Notes under the pieces: generated by a model
Database searches by the model: none
Told to the model about the DNA's origin: nothing
Seen by the model: only the letters and a program-made list of their open reading frames with translations
Shown here: positions 1-4,971 of the stretch, piece after piece
Numbering within the stretch: position 1 is the first letter of the stretch
Layout: every line of letters starts with the position of its first letter
Translations under genes and position numbers: made by a program
DNA from: an uncultured Synergistales bacterium
GTDB lineage: Bacteria; Synergistota; Synergistia; Synergistales; Aminobacteriaceae
Length of the DNA: 5,156 nt
Direction: 5' to 3'
Assembly: GCA_905234205.1 (NCBI GenBank)
Contig: CAJOGG010000069.1
Span: 15,520-20,675, forward strand

Positions 1-133
1 CTTCACAAACTCTACGCACTGTAACGTAATCAGCTCCGTGTGATTTAATCATTTCGGTTGTTGCATTGATTATTCTTGCTTGATTCTCGCTATCTGATTC
101 AGATTTCAAAGGCCGTCCAACTTTTTTGGGCAT
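1..133 (-). CDS. TetR-family transcriptional regulator, 5' end only (runs off the left edge)
   Basis: The minus strand opens with ATG at 133-131, preceded by AAGGAG (150-145), and stays open to the window edge, giving 44 codons. The product begins MPKKVGRPLKSESDSENQAR and continues through IINATTEMI..GADYVTVRRVCE. A basic GRP leader, a first helix of the R-I-(I/L)-x-A-(A/T) type and a G-A/x-(V/T)T-(V/x)RR segment are the usual start of a TetR/AcrR DNA-binding domain. Only helix 1 and the start of the helix-turn-helix are visible, so the ligand-binding domain is unknown. The gene is divergent from the oxidoreductase/hydrolase pair, and an 18-bp palindrome lies in the shared control region, so autoregulation and control of that pair are likely (inference). 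Another small HTH family is possible but less likely. Confidence 0.8.
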   Translation of the reverse strand, partial: MPKKVGRPLKSESDSENQARIINATTEMIKSHGADYVTVRRVCE

Positions 134-166
134 GATAAATTTCTCTCCTTAACATTCGTGCTTGAC

Positions 167-172
167 ATTATA
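167..172 (-). promoter_or_regulatory. -10 box candidate for the leftward tetR-family gene
   Basis: The minus strand reads TATAAT exactly at 172-167, about 33 nt upstream of the regulator's ATG, which leaves room for a short leader with its AAGGAG. No good -35 hexamer is seen at 15-18 nt spacing, as the stretch near 189-196 is poor. The match may therefore be weak or partly fortuitous, but it overlaps the palindrome as an autoregulated promoter would. Confidence 0.4.
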
Positions 173-186
173 GAACATGTTTTATA
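169..186. promoter_or_regulatory. palindromic operator candidate for the divergent TetR regulator
   Basis: TATAGAACATGTTTTATA is an inverted repeat in which 8 of 9 base pairs match; the only mismatch is 173/182. The core AACATGTT is a perfect palindrome. It sits between the -35 and -10 boxes of the rightward promoter and overlaps a TATAAT on the opposite strand. Size, symmetry and position match typical TetR-family operators. That the adjacent TetR protein binds here is inference. Confidence 0.65.
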
Positions 187-220
187 TATTACCCACAAAT
201 AAAACGCATTCTATTTATTC

Positions 221-226
221 AGGAGG
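221..226 (+). promoter_or_regulatory. ribosome binding site that fixes the oxidoreductase start at 234
   Basis: AGGAGG lies 7 nt before ATG 234. The upstream in-frame ATG at 177 has no Shine-Dalgarno sequence and falls inside the promoter, so the 19 residues between 177 and 234 are not expected to be translated. Confidence 0.85.
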
Positions 227-233
227 CTATGGC

Positions 234-875
234 ATGAAAATTATGTACTGGTCAGATTATGCTTGTCCTTATTGTTACATTGGCGAGGCAAGACTCAAGA
301 AGGCTCTTAAGGGTTTGGATATTCCGGTTGAAGTTGAGATGAGGAGTTTTCAGCTTGATCCATATGCTCCAGTGAAATCTACAGGCGACACTCAAACACG
401 TTTTGCGAACAAGTACGGAATTTCATTCGCGCAGGCTGGACTTCAGATCGAAGTTATATCGAGAATGGGACGTGATGAAGGACTTGACTTCAAATATGCT
501 ACTACGCTCTTCACAAATACAATGGACGCTCATAGACTCACGAAGCTTGCACAGAGCAAAAATGACCCGGCATTAACGGAACGAGTAATTGAGAATCTCT
601 TCAAGGCATATTTCACAGATAACAAAGAGCTTGCTGACAAAGAACTATTGCAGAAAATCGGCACGGACTCCGGATTAGACTCGGCTGAAGTTAAAGAGTT
701 GTTATCATCAAAGCAATTTGAGTCACAAGTTATGCAGGACGAGCTTGAAGCTTTTGAACGTGGGATTCATGGTGTGCCATATTACATAATTGGCGATAAG
801 TTCACGATTTCAGGGACTCAAAACTCCGACTTAATGCGAGAAACTATACTGGAAGCGTATAACAATGTTCTATAG
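234..875 (+). CDS. DsbA-family thiol oxidoreductase, FrnE-like, cytoplasmic
   Basis: The 213-residue product begins MKIMYWSDYACPYCYIGEAR, a thioredoxin-fold strand followed by the redox motif C11-P-Y-C14. The middle holds the helical insertion typical of the DsbA/FrnE group, with the family signature NTMDAHRL at about 95-102. Near the C-terminus, G180-V181-P182 is the cis-proline loop that packs against the active site, followed by the final strand and helix (FTISGTQ...). There is no signal peptide or membrane segment, so the protein should act in the cytosol, as FrnE-type members do, rather than in periplasmic disulfide formation. The length fits the family. Related proteins are annotated as disulfide oxidoreductases/isomerases or 2-hydroxychromene-2-carboxylate isomerase-like; the substrate cannot be read from sequence. 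The start is set by AGGAGG at 221-226 and by the promoter position. Its stop overlaps the next gene by 11 nt, so the two are probably co-translated and share TetR-type control. Confidence 0.92.
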   Translation: MKIMYWSDYACPYCYIGEARLKKALKGLDIPVEVEMRSFQLDPYAPVKSTGDTQTRFANKYGISFAQAGLQIEVISRMGRDEGLDFKYATTLFTNTMDAHRLTKLAQSKNDPALTERVIENLFKAYFTDNKELADKELLQKIGTDSGLDSAEVKELLSSKQFESQVMQDELEAFERGIHGVPYYIIGDKFTISGTQNSDLMRETILEAYNNVL

Positions 876-1506
876 AGTTCCCGTAAAAGGCTATTTTGAA
901 GTCAACAGTTATTTCTACGTCGATGAGAGTACTAACCGCTGCTTTCTGATTGATCCAGGGGCTGAAGGTAAGAGGCTCTTGAAAATTGCGCGGGATAATT
1001 TTTGGGTGATTGAGAAAATTTTGTTGACGCACGGACATTTTGACCACACCGGAGGTATTAGCGAGATACGAATCACTAACGACATTCCTGTTTATGCTTA
1101 CGAAAACGCGGATTCATATTTGCTTGACCCGATGAAAAATTTATCTCACTTTTGCGGCCCTGATATTTATGTTCGAGACGTTCACTATTTTCACGACGGC
1201 GATATTATCACCCTAAACAATAACAGAAACCCTGATTTCTCGTTAAGAGTCATTCACACGCCCGGCCACACTGAAGACTCCGTTGTGTTATACAGTAAGG
1301 AAGAAGGCATTGCGTTTGTGGGAGACACAATTTTTCTAGGCAGCATTGGAAGCACAATGTACCCCGGCGGAAATGGTAAGGACTTGAAGGAAAGTATCAC
1401 GCAAAAAATTTTCACGTTACCGGAAGAGACGATTTTATTATCGGGGCATTCAGAGAAGACAACGGTTAAAGCAGAGAGCAAACGCTACAACTTGTATCAC
1501 AGATAA
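865..1506 (+). CDS. metallo-beta-lactamase-fold hydrolase, glyoxalase-II-like (GloB/YcbL type)
   Basis: The 213-residue product has the full set of binuclear metal ligands of the fold: THGHFDHTGG gives H56, H58, D60 and H61, HTPGHT gives H135, GDT gives D154, and SGH gives H195. Family knowledge places such short, single-domain proteins with hydroxyacylglutathione hydrolase-like (YcbL-type) enzymes, which cleave thioesters such as lactoyl-thiol conjugates. The glutathione-binding C-terminal domain of classical glyoxalase II is absent, so the true thiol or ester substrate is open. No signal peptide is seen, so it should be cytosolic. The ATG lies inside the end of the preceding oxidoreductase gene (11-nt overlap) with only a weak GGAAG upstream, which suggests translational coupling. 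The pairing with a thiol oxidoreductase under a TetR-type regulator suggests handling of thiol adducts or reactive carbonyls (inference). Confidence 0.92.
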   Translation: MFYRVPVKGYFEVNSYFYVDESTNRCFLIDPGAEGKRLLKIARDNFWVIEKILLTHGHFDHTGGISEIRITNDIPVYAYENADSYLLDPMKNLSHFCGPDIYVRDVHYFHDGDIITLNNNRNPDFSLRVIHTPGHTEDSVVLYSKEEGIAFVGDTIFLGSIGSTMYPGGNGKDLKESITQKIFTLPEETILLSGHSEKTTVKAESKRYNLYHR

Positions 1507-1531
1507 AAAGCAGCCCTCAAACGAGAGCCGC
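1505..1531 (-). terminator. intrinsic terminator of the rseP-dipeptidase-ispG operon
   Basis: Read on the minus strand, 1531-1510 forms a 9-bp stem (GCGGCTCTC with GAGGGCTGC) around a GTTT loop, followed directly by TTTTT (1509-1505). Two of the pairs are G-U on the minus-strand RNA; in plus-strand RNA they become A-C mismatches, and no T-tract follows on that side. The element is therefore strand-specific for the leftward operon. It begins 3 nt past the ispG stop, and its T-tract overlaps the last two bases of the converging hydrolase stop codon. Confidence 0.8.
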
Positions 1532-1534
1532 ATG

Positions 1535-2575
1535 TTACACTTTCAGAAATTCCGGCAAAACTTTTTCGAGTTCATCAAACTTGTATTCGCCGATTGATTT
1601 CCCTTCACGGAACAACAACGCCCCTCCAGGAGTCCCGGCGATCCCAAATTGTGCGTGACGAGCTTCTTTCGGGCCATTAACTTCACAGCCCATAACAGCA
1701 ACTGATACACCGTCGGGCAAATTCGCTAGCAATGGTTCAACAACTTTCACGAGCTTCATAACGTCAGCACGCCTTCTCCCGCATGTTGGACAAGAGATTA
1801 AGTTCACGCCCCTGACTCGTAGCTCCAACGCCTTCAGAATCTCATAGCCTACTTTCACTTCTCGTTCCGGTTCATCAGTCAGAGATACTCGCAACGTGTC
1901 GCCAATGCCCTTTGACAGCAACGCCGATATACAAGCCGTACCCTTGACAATTCCGCCATCACCTGGGCCTGCTTCGGTTAAGCCTATGTGCATGGGAAAA
2001 TCTGGATAAGCCGCCGCGATTAACTCATTAGCCTTTACGCATTCATTAACGCTTGAGGACTTGGCCGACAAAATCAAATTCGTGAATCCTTGACCGATTA
2101 ACAATTCCGCCTGCTGTCTTACTGCTATGAATAACGCCTTAGCCCGATCGCCTTCAGCTTCGTCAAGTTGAGCTTGTGAGATTGAACCGCCATTAGCTCC
2201 GATACGAATAACTACGCCGAGAGTCTTTGCAGTCGTGATTACGTCGTTGAGTCTGTTCAGTGGCATGTTACCGGGATTTATGCGAATAGCTTTACAGCCA
2301 GCCTCCATTGCCAAAATCGCCAGTGCCGGATCAAAATGTATGTCAGCCATAAGAGTCAGCTTTGTGTTCTCACGCAAATATTTCAGGTCGTCAGCAAACT
2401 TAGCTTCAGGAAGAGCAACACGTGCCATTTCGCAGCCAGCATTAATTAATCTTTCACATTGCGCTAAACATTCCTCACGTTTATTCAACGCTACCTTCAG
2501 CATACTTTCGACTCGTACAGGAGCAGAGCCGCCTATCGTTAATCCTTTGATGTTTACTTGTAACTTACTGTTCAT
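1535..2575 (-). CDS. ispG: 4-hydroxy-3-methylbut-2-enyl-diphosphate synthase (flavodoxin), IspG/GcpE
   Basis: This 346-residue protein is the iron-sulfur enzyme that converts 2-C-methyl-D-erythritol 2,4-cyclodiphosphate into HMBPP, the penultimate step of the MEP isoprenoid pathway, in the cytosol. The N-terminal TIM-barrel half includes RVESMLK, MADIHFDPALA and IRINPGN. The C-terminal half holds the [4Fe-4S] ligands C262-P-T-C265, C297 (GCEVNGP) and E304, with the same spacings (3, 32 and 7) as the E. coli ligands C270, C273, C305 and E312. The motif usually written NGPGEA reads NGPKEA here. The size fits the short bacterial form. The ATG shares its A with the TAA of the upstream dipeptidase gene (TAATG), and AAGGAA (2589-2584) inside that gene's end serves as ribosome binding site, so translation is coupled. 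It is the last gene before the terminator. Confidence 0.97.
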   Translation of the reverse strand: MNSKLQVNIKGLTIGGSAPVRVESMLKVALNKREECLAQCERLINAGCEMARVALPEAKFADDLKYLRENTKLTLMADIHFDPALAILAMEAGCKAIRINPGNMPLNRLNDVITTAKTLGVVIRIGANGGSISQAQLDEAEGDRAKALFIAVRQQAELLIGQGFTNLILSAKSSSVNECVKANELIAAAYPDFPMHIGLTEAGPGDGGIVKGTACISALLSKGIGDTLRVSLTDEPEREVKVGYEILKALELRVRGVNLISCPTCGRRRADVMKLVKVVEPLLANLPDGVSVAVMGCEVNGPKEARHAQFGIAGTPGGALLFREGKSIGEYKFDELEKVLPEFLKV

Positions 2576-3288
2576 TAAGCCGCTTCCTTGAGCTCTACAA
2601 CCTTCTCAGGCATTCTCACAGGAAAATCAAAATACGTATCCGGGAATGGTTCATCGTTCAATGTGAAGTGCCACCACTCTGTGCTTAATGGTCTGAACCC
2701 GTGCTTCATCATGACTTCGCGTAAAATCATTCTGTTGTTGTATTGAGCCTCGGTGATGTCTTTATAGTCCGGGTGTGAGAGTTCTCCGAAATAATCAAAC
2801 GTTCCGCCCATATCTACTTCTTTTTCCGTGGTCATGTCAAACAGCGTTAAATCGAGCGTGCTTCCTCGTGAATGGCCTGACTTGTAATCAATATAGCCTT
2901 GATCGAATAACACTGACTTATCAAGCTCGGGATAGAAATATTTCTTCATGCGAGTGTCCCCGATGTCCTCTGCCCATTTTGCAAAGTGAGTTACTGCTCT
3001 TTGTGGTCTGTAAGCGTCGTAAATCTTCAAGCGATAGCCTTTAGTGATTAACTCGTCGCTAACTTCCTTCAATGCCGTCGCAGCTTCTTTGGTCAACCAT
3101 GCTACAGGAGCTTCATAGCCGTTGATTCGATCGCCGACAAAGTTGTACGTTGAGTAATAACGGATCTCAAGAATTGCATCGGGTACAGCTTCAGACAGCA
3201 GCACGAAATCTGAATCATCGTACGGATCAGCACCAAACGCCGAGCCAGCTAACATAAATAATAACGTTACAACAAACAACTTTTTCAT
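2575..3288 (-). CDS. ddpX: secreted D-alanyl-D-alanine dipeptidase (VanX/DdpX type, peptidase M15D)
   Basis: The 237-residue precursor starts with a signal peptide (MKK, a hydrophobic run at about 4-14, AFG/A near 17-20) and lacks a lipobox cysteine. The mature zinc peptidase shows Y93-R94-P (substrate/transition-state arginine), S137-G-H139-S-R-G-x-x-x-D146 (zinc H and D) and E204-W-W-H207 (catalytic E, zinc H). The spacings R-H 45, H-D 7, D-H 61 and E-H 3 equal those of VanX (R71, H116, D123, E181, H184). It should hydrolyse D-Ala-D-Ala in the periplasm or outside the cell. No vanH, vanA or vanRS gene is present, so recycling or scavenging of wall dipeptide is more likely than glycopeptide resistance; the symbol denotes the family, not proven orthology to the E. 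coli gene. AGGAGG (3303-3298) precedes the ATG by 9 nt. It lies 18 nt after rseP and overlaps ispG by one base. Confidence 0.92.
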   Translation of the reverse strand: MKKLFVVTLLFMLAGSAFGADPYDDSDFVLLSEAVPDAILEIRYYSTYNFVGDRINGYEAPVAWLTKEAATALKEVSDELITKGYRLKIYDAYRPQRAVTHFAKWAEDIGDTRMKKYFYPELDKSVLFDQGYIDYKSGHSRGSTLDLTLFDMTTEKEVDMGGTFDYFGELSHPDYKDITEAQYNNRMILREVMMKHGFRPLSTEWWHFTLNDEPFPDTYFDFPVRMPEKVVELKEAA

Positions 3289-3306
3289 AAAAATATACCT
3301 CCTAAA

Positions 3307-4353
3307 TTAATGTGTAAAGAATAAATTATAAACGTCCTTGAATGTTACAAGAACCATCAACGAAATAAGCACAACAAATCCCGCCGCGTGTATCCAGTTT
3401 TCAACTTTTTCCGGGAGTCGTCGTCTTACTAGCATTTCCAGCACCACAAACAAGAGTCTTCCGCCATCAAGTGCAGGTATAGGGAATAGATTCATCACGC
3501 CTAAATTCAACGCTATTATCGCTATGAATGTCAAGAAATCCCAAAATCCCGATCGCATCGCTTGGCCAGACATTGACGCAATCCCAACAGGCCCCGTAAC
3601 GTCAGCTTCTTGTCGTCGCAAAATCAATTCAGCAAGCCCGCGGAACATCATCAACGTCATTCTGTAAGTGAAGCTCAATGAACTTCTAGCAGCCTGTAAG
3701 AATCCGTAGCGAGTATATGAAGGTGAGATCCCCAACATGGGCCGGCCGTATTCTTCATTAACTGGAACTTTAGCATTGACCGTTAAAATCTCGTCGCCTC
3801 GTCGTAATTCAAGCGTCAAGTTTTCGTTCTTAGTGCTCTCTGTGCGAATCAACTCTGACGTCTCGCGCCACTTAGCAACGTTTTGTCCGTTCACCTTGAG
3901 AATTTCATCGCCAGCTTTCATTCCCGCAGCCTCCGACGGAAAACCGGGCATTATCTCCCCAATTTTCGTGCTATCCATGTTCAAGACTCCGTGTCCCCAT
4001 AAGAACAGAGTCATAAGCAAAACCGCCAACGCTATATTGAACGCTGAACCATTAAGCAGAATCAAAAACCTTTTCCAAGCTGGTTGCTCGTTAAAGCCTT
4101 TTCCGGGGATAACCGTTTCGTCCTCGTCCTCTTCGTCCATTCCTGCGAGCCTGCAAAATCCTCCTATGGGTAACAATCGCCACGACCACAACATACCCTT
4201 CTTGTCTCTACGCTGTAAAATCGCCGGCCCCATTCCGAAAGCGAACTCATGAACCTGAACGCCCAACAACCTCGCCGTAATATAATGGCCGTATTCGTGA
4301 ACAATAACGCATACAGCTATCACAACTATGAACGCTAAAATACTCGTCAACAA
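3307..4353 (-). CDS. rseP: RseP-type site-2 intramembrane zinc metalloprotease (M50)
   Basis: The 348-residue protein is an inner-membrane site-2 protease that cuts within transmembrane helices, typically anti-sigma factors or signal-peptide remnants. Helix 1 (about 2-24) carries H19-E20-Y-G-H23 (zinc ligands and catalytic Glu). A second hydrophobic segment covers about 96-119. One PDZ domain follows (about 128-195, with GFPSEAAGMKAGDEILKVNG). The last helices include N288-LFPIPALD296-GG, which supplies the third zinc ligand, and a terminal segment at about 322-342. GPVGI (254-258) is also typical. One PDZ rather than two matches the shorter form found outside Enterobacteria. An acidic stretch (DEEDEDE, 73-79) lies before helix 2. 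The start is TTG, following GAGGAG (4370-4365). A minus-strand TATACT at 4392-4387 may be its -10 box, but no -35 box is convincing. It is the first gene of the operon in this window, and its substrate is unknown. Confidence 0.95.
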   Translation of the reverse strand: MLTSILAFIVVIAVCVIVHEYGHYITARLLGVQVHEFAFGMGPAILQRRDKKGMLWSWRLLPIGGFCRLAGMDEEDEDETVIPGKGFNEQPAWKRFLILLNGSAFNIALAVLLMTLFLWGHGVLNMDSTKIGEIMPGFPSEAAGMKAGDEILKVNGQNVAKWRETSELIRTESTKNENLTLELRRGDEILTVNAKVPVNEEYGRPMLGISPSYTRYGFLQAARSSLSFTYRMTLMMFRGLAELILRRQEADVTGPVGIASMSGQAMRSGFWDFLTFIAIIALNLGVMNLFPIPALDGGRLLFVVLEMLVRRRLPEKVENWIHAAGFVVLISLMVLVTFKDVYNLFFTH

Positions 4354-4364
4354 AATATCAATCG

Positions 4365-4370
4365 CTCCTC
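4365..4370 (-). promoter_or_regulatory. ribosome binding site of rseP (TTG start)
   Basis: On the minus strand GAGGAG lies 11 nt before the TTG at 4353. An in-frame TGA overlaps the site (4371-4369), so the gene cannot start further upstream, and there is no ATG or GTG between the stop and the HExxH helix. A second TTG follows at once, so the exact first residue is uncertain by one codon. Confidence 0.65.
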
Positions 4371-4558
4371 ATCAAAAATTTTCATTAGTATACTCTATTA
4401 ATGGTAGAGCCGCGGAAATTACACCTACGAATCACACCTACAAGCATTTTACTGCGTTTATGCGTCCTAAAGTTTCGTTAGTCATGGTTGGTTAGTAAAT
4501 TTGAGGTCGAATTTTTTAGTCTCGAAAATATTTTGCATGAATCGCTAAAGTTTACGCA

Positions 4559-4567
4559 CCCCCCCCC
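4559..4567. repeat. C9 homopolymer tract
   Basis: Nine consecutive C residues lie in otherwise AT-rich non-coding DNA. Such tracts are prone to length change by slipped-strand mispairing. No supported gene overlaps it, so any effect would be on transcription or RNA rather than a reading frame. Confidence 0.8.
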
Positions 4568-4636
4568 GAAAATATAAGTGGAGAAAGTAATAATTTCATA
4601 GGCACTTCGCTTTCTACATAGTGACCTTTCAATAGA

Positions 4637-4790
4637 AAGTGTGTTGGGTCCATCTTGCTTAAATCAGTAGATTGTGGAGTGCAATTTATTTATCCATATT
4701 CATGAAGGAGGCAAAAGTTTACCCAAAGTTTTCAAGCGCAATGTAACTTTGTATCGTTTTTAGAGACATTCAATATCCTGTTAGGACTTC
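4637..4790. repeat. degenerate tandem unit A
   Basis: The unit starts with the box AAGTGTGTTGGGTCC (4637-4651), which recurs exactly at 4791-4805, 154 nt later. After the box comes ATCTTGCTTAAATCAGTAG, matching GTCTCGCGTAAACAGTGTAG of unit B loosely. A second box, GCGCAATGTAAC (4736-4747), lies 99 nt into the unit. Between them sits CATGAAGGAGGC, where a 14-codon frame opens at 4702; I do not call it a gene. The function is unknown. Confidence 0.6.
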
Positions 4791-4940
4791 AAGTGTGTTG
4801 GGTCCGTCTCGCGTAAACAGTGTAGTGAATGCGAATTTTATCAACTTATCTTATTAAGGGGTGTGATGCCCAATTTAGCGCAATGTAACGGGATACTCTC
4901 GCTTACAAATTGTGAGACGTGTCCTTCGAGCTTCATCATG
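4791..4940. repeat. degenerate tandem unit B, adjacent to the secreted-protein gene
   Basis: It begins with the same 15-nt box as unit A (4791-4805) and carries the same second box, GCGCAATGTAAC, at 4878-4889, 87 nt into the unit, so order and orientation are kept while the spacer is about 12 nt shorter. A third, weaker echo of the post-box sequence (CTCTCGCTTACAAATTGTGAG) follows at about 4896-4916. The right limit is approximate. The unit forms most of the leader or promoter region of the gene at 4972, so a regulatory role is possible (inference). Confidence 0.5.
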
Positions 4941-4955
4941 GAAAAATTTTATGAC

Positions 4956-4962
4956 AAGGAGG
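4956..4962 (+). promoter_or_regulatory. strong ribosome binding site of the secreted-protein gene
   Basis: AAGGAGG lies 9 nt before ATG 4972 and 12 nt before the next ATG at 4975. The first ATG is therefore preferred. Confidence 0.85.
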
Positions 4963-4971
4963 TATTGATTT

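Larger units (their letters stand above)
162..190 (+). promoter_or_regulatory. sigma70-type promoter of the oxidoreductase/hydrolase unit
   Basis: A perfect -35 box TTGACA (162-167) is followed, after exactly 17 nt, by TATATT (185-190), one base from the consensus -10. Transcription would start near 197, leaving a leader of about 37 nt before the ATG at 234. The ATG at 177 lies inside the promoter spacer and so cannot be on this transcript. The spacer is filled by the palindrome at 169-186, so a bound repressor would directly block RNA polymerase. Confidence 0.75.
4354..4971. other. 618-nt intergenic region without a convincing gene, rich in short repeats
   Basis: This gap separates the divergent rseP operon and the secreted-protein gene. 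Open frames are short on both strands and lack good ribosome binding sites. It contains a direct repeat ACACCTAC (4421-4428 and 4434-4441), two CTAAAGTTT copies (4468-4476 and 4545-4553), a C9 run (4559-4567), a small hairpin CTTTC-AATA-GAAAG (4626-4639) and two degenerate tandem units from 4637 on. No tRNA, riboswitch or insertion-sequence end is recognisable. Its base composition is visibly more AT-rich than the flanking genes. Confidence 0.7.

Noticed and set aside
177..233. N-terminal extension of the oxidoreductase from the in-frame ATG at 177
   Set aside because: The ATG lies within the promoter spacer, has no ribosome binding site, and the 19 residues do not fit the family N-terminus, which starts directly with the first thioredoxin strand after 234.
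2575..3288. Vancomycin-resistance cluster
   Set aside because: Only the VanX-type dipeptidase is present. Neither a D-lactate dehydrogenase/ligase pair nor a two-component system is in the window, and the enzyme carries an export signal.
3737..4252. 171-codon plus-strand open frame inside rseP
   Set aside because: It lies wholly antisense to a well-supported site-2 protease and its product is low-complexity serine/proline-rich sequence without a domain.
4552..4653. 33-codon minus-strand frame starting MDPTHFLLKGHYVE and ending at the C9 tract
   Set aside because: It reads surprisingly protein-like, but has no ribosome binding site, and the related box at 4791-4805 gives a quite different and much shorter frame. 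I treat it as chance translation of the repeat unit.
4702..4746. 14-codon frame ATGAAGGAGGCA... on the plus strand
   Set aside because: It is too short to judge, has no upstream ribosome binding site, and is not kept in the second tandem unit.
4858..4873. Riboswitch or T-box leader around GGGGTGTGATGCCC before the secreted-protein gene
   Set aside because: Only a three- to four-pair stem is visible, and no known riboswitch or T-box consensus or terminator follows.
4637..4940. CRISPR array or insertion-sequence ends
   Set aside because: There are only two units with long, non-uniform spacing and diverged interiors, no terminal inverted repeats and no transposase or cas gene.
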